Assembly (NCBI RefSeq): GCF_027925155.1 | Contig: NZ_BSDY01000005.1 | Location: 203,848-267,847, forward strand | DNA length: 64,000 nt | DNA from: Propionigenium maris DSM 9537 | Lineage (GTDB): Bacteria; Fusobacteriota; Fusobacteriia; Fusobacteriales; Fusobacteriaceae | Direction of reading: 5' to 3' | Shown here: positions 51,984-59,743 of the stretch, piece after piece | Position numbering within the stretch: position 1 is the stretch's first letter | Layout: every line of letters starts with the position of its first letter | Position numbers and translations under genes: made by a program | Notes under the pieces: generated by a model | The model's database searches: none | What the model saw: only the letters and a program-made list of their open reading frames with translations | Told to the model about the DNA's origin: nothing

Positions 51984-52196
51984 ATGAAGAGAATGTTTAT
52001 GTTGATGGCAGGAGTGGTATTTTCGGCGACTTTATTTAGCGCAGAGGTCTATGCAGACGATACAAGTGATAATTTAAAAAAGGCTTCGGATATCCTGGAT
52101 ATACTGGCAGATGATGATGATAACGATAAGCATAAGGACGGCCCTGGGAACTCTAAAAATGCAAGGGACAACCACGGTCAGAATAAAAAGAAGTAA
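51984..52196 (+). CDS. small exported acidic/charged protein
   Basis: A 70-residue protein with a Sec signal peptide (KRMFMLMAGVVFSATLFSAEVYA, cleavage near residue 24). A low-complexity tail rich in D, K, N, H and G follows: DILADDDDNDKHKDG then NSKNARDNHGQNKKK. It is unlikely to fold alone and might bind metal or calcium through the Asp run. SD AAGGAGATGA is good. It follows the structured noncoding region and precedes a terminator and repeat copy C. No family recognised. Confidence 0.65.
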   Translation: MKRMFMLMAGVVFSATLFSAEVYADDTSDNLKKASDILDILADDDDNDKHKDGPGNSKNARDNHGQNKKK

Positions 52197-52230
52197 GCAG
52201 TAGAGAAATAAAGAAAGATAAAAGAACAAT

Positions 52231-52268
52231 AAAAAAAAACTCCAGAACACTCTCTGGAGTTTTTTTAT
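52231..52268. terminator. terminator of the small exported protein gene
   Basis: CTCCAGA (52240-52246) / TCTGGAG (52253-52259) flanked by A8 and T7, so it should work on both strands. Confidence 0.9.
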
Positions 52269-52359
52269 TGTTGAGAAAAGTATAGAATTTATAAAAAATT
52301 TACTTGAAACCAATCAGTATTTCGACTGATTATCAGGATGCAACGTCACGTTGCTTTTT
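52260..52359 (+). repeat. dispersed intergenic repeat, copy C
   Basis: The head TTATTGTTGAGAAAAGTATA and GAATTTATAAAA match copies A and B. Middle hairpin is AATCAGT / ACTGATT with loop ATTTCG, followed by ATTATCAGGAT. Distal hairpin is GCAACG (52340-52345) / CGTTGC (52349-52354) with T5. It lies between convergent genes, as copies A and B do. Confidence 0.8.
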
Positions 52360-52390
52360 ACGGTCTTAATCTAAGACTCCTCTACTATCC

Positions 52391-52777
52391 TCAGGTATTG
52401 CACTCCTTGAAGGAATCCATACCTCCCTTTAAACTGTACAAAGTTTTAAATCCCTTCTCCTCCATTATGGAGCAGGCTTTACGGCTTCTGATTCCACCGC
52501 TGCAGACAACTAAATAATCATCCTCTCTGTTAAGTTTATCAACTTCTTCCTCGAAATTCTCATAGAAGTTGATATTAACTGCATCCTCCACAAGGGATTC
52601 TACCTTGGCAATCTCGTCGGGAGTTCTTACATCCAATACAACTATATCGGTCTCTCCAATGAGTTCCATGGCTTTTTCCTTCTCCACGTCATACTTTGTT
52701 ACCTGCTTTCCAAACCTTACCCTTAAGGCCTTTAGCAGGGGTCAGTTTCCACTTTTGATCTTCTGCCAGATATTCAT
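52391..52777 (-). CDS. rhodanese-domain protein; in-frame UGA after codon 11 of the best start
   Basis: A single rhodanese domain (IVVLDVRTPDEIAKVESLVEDAVNINF) with active Cys in the loop CSGGIRSRKAC. The stop-free frame opens after the TGA at 52744-52742, and its GTG at about 52684 has a poor SD. The only strong SD (GGGAGG at 52790-52784 region) serves an ATG at 52777, whose frame reads 11 codons then TGA, then continues into the domain. Translation could be from the downstream GTG, by UGA recoding, or the UGA may be a mutation or leader-peptide stop. Rhodaneses transfer sulfane sulfur, for example thiosulfate to cyanide. Confidence 0.7.
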
Positions 52778-52844
52778 AAAATTCCTCCCCTTCTTTTTTT
52801 ATATTATACACCGTAGGAAGGGAAAGTTCTGTAACTATGTCACA

Positions 52845-53477
52845 TTAACTGGATAAAATTAATTCCTGGAGCTGTTCTCTATCCATTATGAGAACGGTTT
52901 TTCTCCTGAGGTCCACTACACCATCTGCCTGCATATGCTTTAGGGTCCTGGATACCACCTCCCGGGAACTGCCAATGTGATTGGCTATATCCTCGTGGGA
53001 CATATTGTGTATATCCCCGCTCTCCATGAGAAGGTCAGCGATCCTGGCATCCACCCTCTTAACAAGGAGATCATCAACTATCTTCAGGATTAGTCCCATC
53101 TTCTCTCCAACTAAGCTCAGGAGAGCAGCAGAGAAGAGGGAATTTTTATGTTTTGTAGTCTCCACAAGGTCCTTGGGAATGATCTCCACAATGGACTGGG
53201 TGGAAGCCTCTATAAATATATTAAAGGGGGAATCCCACAGAATACACGGAGAGGACATGATACATATCTCCCCTGGAGGAATATTAAAGAGGGTGATTTC
53301 CCTTCCAGATTCAGTGGTCAGGTATACCCTAAGCCTCCCCTCCCTTACTACAACCAGCCCCGGGCAGGATGAGATATCAATATCCTCTTTGGGAAGGACC
53401 TCCCTTCTCAGGGTTCTTTCCTTAAATATATCTCTTTCTATCTTGGTCAATACAGACAATAACTTTTCCTCAAGCAT
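52845..53477 (-). CDS. Crp/Fnr family transcriptional regulator
   Basis: A 210-residue regulator with an N-terminal cyclic-nucleotide-like beta barrel (about 25-120, LVVVREGRLRVYLTTESGREITLFNIPPGEICIMSSPCIL). A dimer helix and a C-terminal winged helix follow (about 145-210), with HEDIANHIGSSREVVSRTLKHMQADGVVDLRRKTVLI. The recognition helix is GSSREVVSRTLKHM. The Fnr four-Cys cluster is absent; three Cys in the barrel (SSCPG, EICIMSSPC) could be redox sensors. Its gene is next to the rhodanese on the same strand, 68 bp apart, so sulfur or redox sensing is a fair guess. Confidence 0.88.
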   Translation of the reverse strand: MLEEKLLSVLTKIERDIFKERTLRREVLPKEDIDISSCPGLVVVREGRLRVYLTTESGREITLFNIPPGEICIMSSPCILWDSPFNIFIEASTQSIVEIIPKDLVETTKHKNSLFSAALLSLVGEKMGLILKIVDDLLVKRVDARIADLLMESGDIHNMSHEDIANHIGSSREVVSRTLKHMQADGVVDLRRKTVLIMDREQLQELILSS

Positions 53478-53562
53478 CTCTAACCTCTCTTAAAATGATA
53501 TAGGAATATCATACCTATCCTTTAAAAGTTTATCAATAAATTTTGTAAAAAAAGTAGTAGAA

Positions 53563-54093
53563 CTACCTCTTTTTAAAGATTAATCCCCTAAACTCTCCCC
53601 AGCTGTTGGAGTAGAGCTTATCTACAACTGCCTCTGCTTCCAAAAAAGATATGTTACCTTTACAGGAGGATAGAAGGTCGCTCATCTCTAAATCTTCCCT
53701 AAAAGCTGTAAAAAGGAGGTGCCCTCCCCTATTGAGCTTAGTGAGAAGATGTAGGAAGATCTCCCTTGGTGGAATAAAGTGGTTGATAATGATGGAATCG
53801 AAGCTATCCAAGGTCTCTATGATTTCTGGTTTTGACAGATCTCCCAGTATAGTTCTGATATTGGAGTTACTCCTAGCATTGATCTTATTTAGGGCGACCT
53901 CTGAAAAATCAACTGCAGATATCTGGAATCCCAGTTCAGCCAGATAAAATGCATTTCTTCCATCGCCGCAGGCTAGATCTAACACCCTAGGCCTCTTCAA
54001 TAGACTCTGATACTCCACTAAAAAATCCTCTGGTGGAAGGAGTTCTATACGCTTTTTAAAGAGGGCATCCCACTCCTCTTGGCTTCTCTTCAT
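53563..54093 (-). CDS. class I SAM-dependent methyltransferase
   Basis: A 176-residue methyltransferase of the tellurite-resistance TehB/ubiE-like type. The SAM-binding motif I is PRVLDLACGDGRNAFYLAELG with DFSEVALNKIN as motif II and FDSIIINHFIPP as motif IV. Starts at ATG 54093 with GGAGG 8 bases upstream. Its ATG overlaps the stop of a 17-codon ORF (ATGA). The small size leaves little room for a substrate-binding domain; substrate unknown. Confidence 0.85.
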   Translation of the reverse strand: MKRSQEEWDALFKKRIELLPPEDFLVEYQSLLKRPRVLDLACGDGRNAFYLAELGFQISAVDFSEVALNKINARSNSNIRTILGDLSKPEIIETLDSFDSIIINHFIPPREIFLHLLTKLNRGGHLLFTAFREDLEMSDLLSSCKGNISFLEAEAVVDKLYSNSWGEFRGLIFKKR

Positions 54094-54143
54094 AGGGGGG
54101 CCTCCTCGGTGTATCTATTGTAGTAGCTGATAATGTTGTTCAT
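54090..54143 (-). CDS. 17-aa ORF overlapping the methyltransferase start (possible split N-terminus)
   Basis: A frame opening with ATG at 54143 after AGGAGG, reading MNNIISYYNRYTEEAPL and stopping with TGA at 54092-54090, four bases overlapping the methyltransferase ATG. The YYNRY segment resembles methyltransferase N-termini. One extra C in the six-C run next to it would fuse both frames, so it may be a leader for coupling or a split N-terminus. Confidence 0.35.
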   Translation of the reverse strand: MNNIISYYNRYTEEAPL

Positions 54144-54227
54144 AGGCAACCTCCTGATATTTCATTAAAAAACACAAAAATATTTTTAGGATATTAGCAT
54201 AGAGTATGGGAGAGTGCAAGGAAAACA

Positions 54228-54258
54228 AAAAAAGAGTCCTGGCAAGACTCTTTTTGGG
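54228..54258. terminator. orphan terminator between divergent genes
   Basis: AGAGTC / GACTCT stem flanked by A7 and T5. It lies between divergent genes, where no known gene needs a terminator, and marks the end of the candidate sRNA on the minus strand. Confidence 0.8.
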
Positions 54259-54355
54259 GTAAAGCTTTCTTTAGACTTGGCTACAAACAAAAACACAGGG
54301 AAATGGTAAAGAGTGAATAGTCCAAGTCGTTTAAATAAGATAGCTGTTTACTACA
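54231..54355 (-). ncRNA. candidate small RNA with own promoter and terminator
   Basis: Minus-strand TTGATT (54389-54384), a 17-base spacer and TATACT (54366-54361) would start a transcript near 54354. It ends about 120 nt later at the orphan terminator. It folds with a stem GACTTGG (54328-54322) / CCAAGTC (54280-54274). No ORF with an SD is inside. Function unknown. Confidence 0.5.
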
Positions 54356-54360
54356 GTAGA

Positions 54361-54389
54361 AGTATAGTACGAATTGATCTAAAAATCAA
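54361..54389 (-). promoter_or_regulatory. promoter of the candidate sRNA
   Basis: TTGATT and TATACT with exactly 17 bases between, pointing leftward. Confidence 0.6.
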
Positions 54390-54462
54390 CACTTTTGAGA
54401 AATAAATCTAGAAAAAACTTTATATAGTGATAAAAATTTAGTATCTGAAGGATTCTGAATGA

Positions 54463-54509
54463 TATAATGGAAGAAAATAAATGTTTTTGGAAGAAAATGA
54501 TTGCTTTTT
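54463..54509 (+). promoter_or_regulatory. fruR promoter -10 with tandem repeat (possible FruR operator)
   Basis: TATAAT at 54463-54468 (weak -35) is followed at once by two direct copies of a near-identical 20- and 21-base unit, GGAAGAAAATAAATGTTTTT (54469-54488) and the related unit at 54489-54509. DeoR-family repressors such as FruR often bind direct repeats in their own promoter. Confidence 0.5.
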
Positions 54510-54547
54510 GGTGAAGGGTGTTGTAGAATTACTTTAAGCGAGGTGGT

Positions 54548-55291
54548 ATGATGTTGAGTCACGAAAGATATGAACTAATATTGAACTTATTGAAAAGAAA
54601 AGATGTTGTTAAATTGCAAAATATAGTAGATGAGCTGGGAATATCTGAATCCACAGCCAGAAGAGACCTCAACTACCTAGAAAAGAAGGGTAGGTTAGAG
54701 AGGGTTCACGGAGGAGCAAGGCTTCCAGACGGAAGGTTTGAGGAGGATTTTGAAAGTAAAAACGTTCAAAACCAGTCAGAAAAGAGAAGGATAGGAGAGC
54801 TGGCAGGAAAGCTGGTAGAGGAGGGGGAGTGCATCTTCTTAGATGCAGGTACAACCACTGAAGCTATTATCCCATACCTCAAGGGAAGGGATATAACTGT
54901 GGTAACCAATGGAACTACCCACATACCTGTCCTTGGAAGGGCCGGTATAAAGACCTATATTCTAGAGGGGCGGATAAAGCATAAAACTGGAGCCATTGTG
55001 GGAAGTGAAGCCATCCAGTCCCTTCTCAAGTACAACTTTGACAGGTGCTTTATAGGGGCCAATGGTGTCCACTCTGAGAGGGGATATACCACTCCAGATG
55101 CAGAGGAAGCGGATATAAAGAGGAGAGCAATAAAAAACTCCAGAAGAGCTTATATCCTTGCAGATTCAAAGAAGTTTGGAAGGGTGAGCTTTGTTGGATT
55201 TGGAGATATAGAGGAATGCGTGATAATTACAGAGCAGCTAAAGGATGAGAGATTTAGAGAGCTCACAGTTGTAAAGGAGTGTGACAGATGA
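54548..55291 (+). CDS. fruR: DeoR-family regulator of the fructose operon
   Basis: A 247-residue DeoR regulator with N-terminal helix-turn-helix HERYELILNLLKRKDVVKLQNIVDELGISESTARRDLNYLEKKGRLERVHGGA (about 4-58). The C-terminal sugar-phosphate sensor domain shows EEGECIFLDAGTTTEAIIPYL, VTNGTTH, NFDRCFIGANGVHSERGYTTPDAEEADIKR and SKFGRVSFVGFG. Its place directly before fruK and fruA, overlapping fruK by four bases (ATGA), makes it the likely FruR that senses fructose 1-phosphate. Two ATGs at 54548 and 54551 are possible; GAGG spacing slightly favours the second. Confidence 0.92.
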   Translation: MMLSHERYELILNLLKRKDVVKLQNIVDELGISESTARRDLNYLEKKGRLERVHGGARLPDGRFEEDFESKNVQNQSEKRRIGELAGKLVEEGECIFLDAGTTTEAIIPYLKGRDITVVTNGTTHIPVLGRAGIKTYILEGRIKHKTGAIVGSEAIQSLLKYNFDRCFIGANGVHSERGYTTPDAEEADIKRRAIKNSRRAYILADSKKFGRVSFVGFGDIEECVIITEQLKDERFRELTVVKECDR

Positions 55292-56199
55292 TATATACAC
55301 TGACATTGAATCCCTCGGTGGATCTTATAGTTAGTCTAGAGAGGTTTGTAGAGGGAAGGGTTAACCTGAGTGAGAGCGAGTATAAGCTTCCTGGAGGAAA
55401 GGGGATAAATGTAAGCCAGGTGCTGAAAAACCTGGGACATGAGTCAAGAGCTCTGGGGTTTGTAGGAGGATTTACCGGAAGGTTTATCACCGATGAACTG
55501 GATAGGAGAGAGGTAGAGACAGATTTTGTAGAGGTAGAGGGAGATACAAGGATCAACATCAAGATGAAGGACCAGAGGTTTGAGTCTGAGGTAAACGGAA
55601 ACTCTCCAGCTATACCCCAGGAGAGGTTAGAGGAGCTTCTCAGAAAGTTAAGGGAGTTGAAGAAAGATGATCTTCTTATTATGTCAGGAAGCGTGCCAAA
55701 AACTCTTCCAGCTGATATCTACAGACAGATATTAGAGGGAATAGATAATGATATAAGGGTAGTAATAGACACCAAGGGAGCGGCTCTTGAGGAAGCCCTC
55801 AAGGGTAAGCCATACCTTGTAAAGCCCAACAACCATGAGCTGGAAGATATCTTTGGTGTAAGGATAGAAACCCAGGAGGAGATAGTGAGATACGGAAGAA
55901 AGCTTCTGGAGATGGGAGCTGAAAATGTGGTAGTTTCCATGGCTGGAGACGGAGCCCTTCTTATAAATCACCAGGGGACATACTTTGGAAGTGTTCCAAA
56001 GGGAGAGGTAGTAAACTCCGTAGGAGCTGGAGATTCCCTTGTGGGAGGATTCGCCTCGGGAATGGCAGAGGGACTTTCCATAACTGAATGCTTCAGAAGG
56101 GGAATAGCCTCTGGAAGTGCGTCGGCCTTCTCTGAAAACCTTTGTACAAAGATGGAAGTAGAGGAGCTGATGGAACAGGTAAGAGTAGAGAAGTTATAG
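55288..56199 (+). CDS. fruK: 1-phosphofructokinase
   Basis: ATP-dependent kinase converting fructose 1-phosphate to fructose 1,6-bisphosphate. The 303-residue PfkB-family product has TLTLNPSVDLIVSLE at the start, KLPGGKGINVSQVLKNLG, MSGSVPKTLPADIY, KPNNHELEDIFG and the C-terminal ATP/active-site signature SVGAGDSLVGGFASGM with catalytic Asp. It is encoded between fruR and fruA and acts on their transported product. Confidence 0.96.
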   Translation: MIYTLTLNPSVDLIVSLERFVEGRVNLSESEYKLPGGKGINVSQVLKNLGHESRALGFVGGFTGRFITDELDRREVETDFVEVEGDTRINIKMKDQRFESEVNGNSPAIPQERLEELLRKLRELKKDDLLIMSGSVPKTLPADIYRQILEGIDNDIRVVIDTKGAALEEALKGKPYLVKPNNHELEDIFGVRIETQEEIVRYGRKLLEMGAENVVVSMAGDGALLINHQGTYFGSVPKGEVVNSVGAGDSLVGGFASGMAEGLSITECFRRGIASGSASAFSENLCTKMEVEELMEQVRVEKL

Positions 56200-56247
56200 G
56201 ACAGGTAGAGAGAGATGTTTAAAGATGAGAGATGAAAAGGGGGCAAG

Positions 56248-58101
56248 ATGAAGATATTAGATTTACTTAGCAGAGAAACAATGGTTATGAACCTGACGGG
56301 AGGTACAAAGAAAGCTGTAATAGATGAACTTGTAGACCTACTTGATGGTGCAGGGAAACTTAACGATAAAGATGAATATAGAGCAGCGATCTTAGCAAGG
56401 GAGGCTCAGTCATCTACAGGGCTTGAGGAGGGAATAGCTATTCCCCACGCCAAAACAAAAGCTGTACGAACACCGGCTCTTGCTTTTGGTCTTCACAGAA
56501 GTGGAGTGGACTATCAGTCCTTGGATGAGGAACCTTCAAACCTCTTCTTTATGATAGCAGCATCTGAAGGAGCAAGTGATTCCCACATAGAGACTCTATC
56601 AAAGCTGACTACATACCTACTGGATGATGACTTCAGGGAAGCTCTTCTTAAGGCAGAGTCCAAGGATGAAGTAGTTAATATTATTGAAAGAAAAGAGGCT
56701 AACGATACAGAGGAAGAGGTAATAGAGGAGAAGATAGAGGCTAAAAACTATGTTGTTGCTGTAACAGCTTGCCCTACGGGAATAGCTCATACTTATATGG
56801 CAGCAGATGCTCTGAAGAAGAAGGCTAAGGAGCTGGGAGTGGAGATAAAGGTAGAGACCAATGGTTCCACAGGGGTAAAGAATATGCTTGCCCAGGGTGA
56901 GATAGATGGAGCTGCTGGAGTTATAGTAGCTGCAGATAAAGCCGTGGAGATGGACAGATTTGACGGAAAACCGGTTATCTCCGTACCTGTAAAGGAGGGG
57001 ATCAAGAACCCACAGGGACTTATAGAGAAAGCGATGTCTGGCAATGGAGAGATCTACAGATCAAGTGGTGAGAAGAAGGGTTCTACCACAGGAGAGAGAA
57101 AGGGGTTCTATAAGCACCTGATGAATGGTGTATCCAATATGCTTCCCTTTGTTGTAGGGGGAGGAATCCTTATAGCTATCTCATTTATGTTTGGAATAAA
57201 GGCCTTTGATCCGGCGGATCCAAGCTTTAATCCTGTAGCTAAGTTCCTAATGGATATAGGTGGAGGGGGAGCCTTTGCTCTTATGATCCCTATACTGGCA
57301 GGATTTATAGGGATGTCCATAGCTGATAGACCTGGATTTATGCCGGCTATGGTTGGAGGATTTATGGCAGCTAACCAGGGGGGAGGATTCCTGGGAGGTC
57401 TGATTGCTGGTTTTGTAGGTGGATATGCTGTAGTAGCTGTAAAGAACGCAACTAAGGGTATGCCCCAGTCCCTTGAAGGGATCAAGCCTGTGCTTATCTT
57501 CCCGTTATTCGGGCTTCTGTTAACTGGAGTAGCTATGCACTTCATACTGATCCCGGTGGTATCTATAAATACTGCAATGGCTAACTTCCTGAACAATATG
57601 GGAACTGGAAACCTTGTGGTACTTGGAATTATCCTTGGGGGAATGATGGCTGTGGATATGGGAGGACCTGTAAATAAGGCTGCCTTTACCTTTGGTATTG
57701 CAGCTATAGAGTCTGGAAACCTGGCTCCCCATGCAGCTGTAATGGCTGGAGGGATGGTACCTCCCCTTGCAATAGCCCTTGCTACAACTGTGTTTAAGAA
57801 AAAGTTTACTTTAGAGGAGAAGGAATCTGGGTTAACTAACTACATTATGGGAGCATCCTTTATCACAGAGGGAGCAATTCCATTTGCAGCAGCAGACCCT
57901 GGAAGAGTTATTCCAGCTTGTATAATAGGATCTGCAATAGCTGGAGGACTGGCGATGATGTTTGGTTGTGAACTGCCAGCACCTCATGGTGGAATCTTTG
58001 TAATTCCCCTGGTAAAGAATGCAGCTATGTATATGGCAGCTATAGTTGTAGGATCTGTAGTAGCAGGTGGTATAATCGGAGTGACTAAGAAGGAGATATA
58101 G
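56248..58101 (+). CDS. fruA: PTS fructose transporter EIIABC
   Basis: Fructose-specific phosphotransferase EII, a 617-residue single chain. The EIIA domain (1-150) has phospho-His67 in GIAIPHAKT. A linker and EIIB domain follow (about 165-270), with phospho-Cys175 in VTACPTGIAHTYMAAD. The EIIC membrane domain (about 290-617) has eight or more helices and blocks such as GFMPAMVGGFMAANQGGGFLGG and MAVDMGGPVNKAAFTFG. It imports fructose as fructose 1-phosphate. GGGGGC precedes the ATG. A terminator follows. Confidence 0.96.
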   Translation: MKILDLLSRETMVMNLTGGTKKAVIDELVDLLDGAGKLNDKDEYRAAILAREAQSSTGLEEGIAIPHAKTKAVRTPALAFGLHRSGVDYQSLDEEPSNLFFMIAASEGASDSHIETLSKLTTYLLDDDFREALLKAESKDEVVNIIERKEANDTEEEVIEEKIEAKNYVVAVTACPTGIAHTYMAADALKKKAKELGVEIKVETNGSTGVKNMLAQGEIDGAAGVIVAADKAVEMDRFDGKPVISVPVKEGIKNPQGLIEKAMSGNGEIYRSSGEKKGSTTGERKGFYKHLMNGVSNMLPFVVGGGILIAISFMFGIKAFDPADPSFNPVAKFLMDIGGGGAFALMIPILAGFIGMSIADRPGFMPAMVGGFMAANQGGGFLGGLIAGFVGGYAVVAVKNATKGMPQSLEGIKPVLIFPLFGLLLTGVAMHFILIPVVSINTAMANFLNNMGTGNLVVLGIILGGMMAVDMGGPVNKAAFTFGIAAIESGNLAPHAAVMAGGMVPPLAIALATTVFKKKFTLEEKESGLTNYIMGASFITEGAIPFAAADPGRVIPACIIGSAIAGGLAMMFGCELPAPHGGIFVIPLVKNAAMYMAAIVVGSVVAGGIIGVTKKEI

Positions 58102-58108
58102 AGACTAA

Positions 58109-58136
58109 AGGGAGGTGGGTAACACCTCCTTTTTTA
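58109..58136 (+). terminator. fructose operon terminator
   Basis: GGAGGTG (58111-58117) / CACCTCC (58123-58129) then T6. Confidence 0.92.
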
Positions 58137-58312
58137 GTGTGGTAAATTTTCAGTTTGAAAAGAGAGTTTTATATTTCAGACCTATTAATGGAATAACAAT
58201 GGTTTCCTGTATGTGGCGTTCACTTTATTATAGAGTACTTTAATATCTCCTTGTATTGTAGAGGGATTAGTGGCATAGTATTAAAAAAGAGAGGATTTTT
58301 AGGTGAAAAAAT

Positions 58313-59665
58313 ATGAAGAACGACAGGCGAACATTTATCTTGGAGGGGGGGATCTACAGGGTTATACTCACCCTGGCTCTCCCCATTATGTTTAATAACT
58401 TTATACAGACGGTGTACAATGTTACAGATACCTACTTTGTGAGTAAGCTTGGGGGGACTGAAGTAGCTGCCATAAGTCTTGTGTGGCCTGCTATATTTCT
58501 CCTTATCTCCCTAAACACAGGAATAAATATGGCGGGGGGAGCAATAATCTCCCAGTACTTTGGAGGGGGAAAGTATAGGAAGAGTAGGATGCTAGGGGGG
58601 CAGCTGGTTTGGTTTGCCCTGACCTTTTCGGTCCTTATAGGTCTTGCAGGTTACCTCAGTGCAGAGCCCCTGGTATATGCCATGGGAGGGAGGGGGAGAC
58701 TCCTTGAGGAAGCGGTGGCTTACTTTAAGCTGATCTCCCTGGGAACCCCCCTTACCAGCTTCTCCCTTGCCTTTACCTCTATTAGGCAGGGGCAGGGAGA
58801 TACTACAACTCCCATGATCCTCAGTGTGATCTCGGTGGGAATAAACATTATCTTAGATCCCATCTTCATCTTTGTGCTGGGAATGGGGGTAAGGGGAGCA
58901 GCTATAGCAACTCTTCTCTCAAGGGCTATCCTGTGTGTCATAGCCTTCTACCTCCTCTTTGTAAAGAGGGACTTTATGAGGCTCAGGCTGAGAAATCTCA
59001 TCCCCAGAAGACCTATGCTTAAAGAGATAGTAAGGAGGGGGATCCCCCTCTCCATAGGGAGCTCCACCACTGCCTTTGGATTTATGGTGCTCAATGCCTT
59101 TGTGGTGAAGTATGGAGACGGAGTTATGGCGGCCTTCGGTATAGGTAACAGGATAACCTCTATAATATTTATGCCTGCAATGGGAATAGGGGGAGCTGTT
59201 TCCACTGTGGCAGGGCAGAATCTTGGAGGCGGAAGGGTACATAGAATAAGGGAGGCTTTCCAGAAGAGTATAAGGATAGTGACTCTCATCTCCATTCCAG
59301 GTACTATCTTTATGTGGATAAATGCCCACAGGTTTGTGAAGTTTTTTGTACAGGATACTCAGATTATGGAGATGGGGGAGTACTACTTGAAGCTGATCTC
59401 CCTTACAATAATATGTATGGGGACCTTTCAGATTGTAGTGGGTATATTTCAGGGGATCAGCCAGAGTAAGAAGGCCATGGCCCTTAACATGATAAGGTTA
59501 TGGGGACTGAGGATCCCTATGATAATACTCTTTACCATGGTTTCTGTATGGGGGGAGAAGAGTATATGGTATGCCATGGTGGTAAGCAACTTTCTGGGTA
59601 CCGGAATAGCAGTGGCTATGTATAGAAGAACAAAGCTGACTGCAGTGGAGGTAGTTAAAGTATAA
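58313..59665 (+). CDS. MATE family efflux transporter
   Basis: A 450-residue polytopic protein with twelve hydrophobic helices. The MATE start LTLALPIMFNNFIQTVYNVTDTYFVSKLGGTEVAAISLVWP is clear. Further blocks are GGAIISQYFGGGKYRKSRMLGG, RQGQGDTTTPMILSVISVGINIILDPIFIF and a mirror second half with GGAVSTVAGQNLGGGRVHR. It exports cationic drugs or metabolites against Na+ or H+. AGGTG precedes the ATG by 8 bases. Regulation is not visible. Confidence 0.92.
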   Translation: MKNDRRTFILEGGIYRVILTLALPIMFNNFIQTVYNVTDTYFVSKLGGTEVAAISLVWPAIFLLISLNTGINMAGGAIISQYFGGGKYRKSRMLGGQLVWFALTFSVLIGLAGYLSAEPLVYAMGGRGRLLEEAVAYFKLISLGTPLTSFSLAFTSIRQGQGDTTTPMILSVISVGINIILDPIFIFVLGMGVRGAAIATLLSRAILCVIAFYLLFVKRDFMRLRLRNLIPRRPMLKEIVRRGIPLSIGSSTTAFGFMVLNAFVVKYGDGVMAAFGIGNRITSIIFMPAMGIGGAVSTVAGQNLGGGRVHRIREAFQKSIRIVTLISIPGTIFMWINAHRFVKFFVQDTQIMEMGEYYLKLISLTIICMGTFQIVVGIFQGISQSKKAMALNMIRLWGLRIPMIILFTMVSVWGEKSIWYAMVVSNFLGTGIAVAMYRRTKLTAVEVVKV

Positions 59666-59677
59666 AGCCCAATTTAT

Positions 59678-59706
59678 TTGCAATTTTTTAGCATTTCCTT
59701 TATAAT
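59678..59706 (+). promoter_or_regulatory. lepA promoter
   Basis: TTGCAA (59678-59683) and TATAAT (59701-59706) with 17-base spacing, 38 bases before the start. Confidence 0.75.
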
Positions 59707-59743
59707 ATATTGTAAAAAATTAAATAAAATGGGAGGAATTAAA

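Larger units (their letters stand above)
54144..54547. other. intergenic region between the methyltransferase and fruR
   Basis: Four hundred bases. It holds the methyltransferase promoter side, a candidate minus-strand sRNA (54231-54355) with its own terminator and promoter, and the fruR upstream region with a TATAAT (54463-54468) followed by a tandem direct repeat (54469-54509). Confidence 0.5.
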
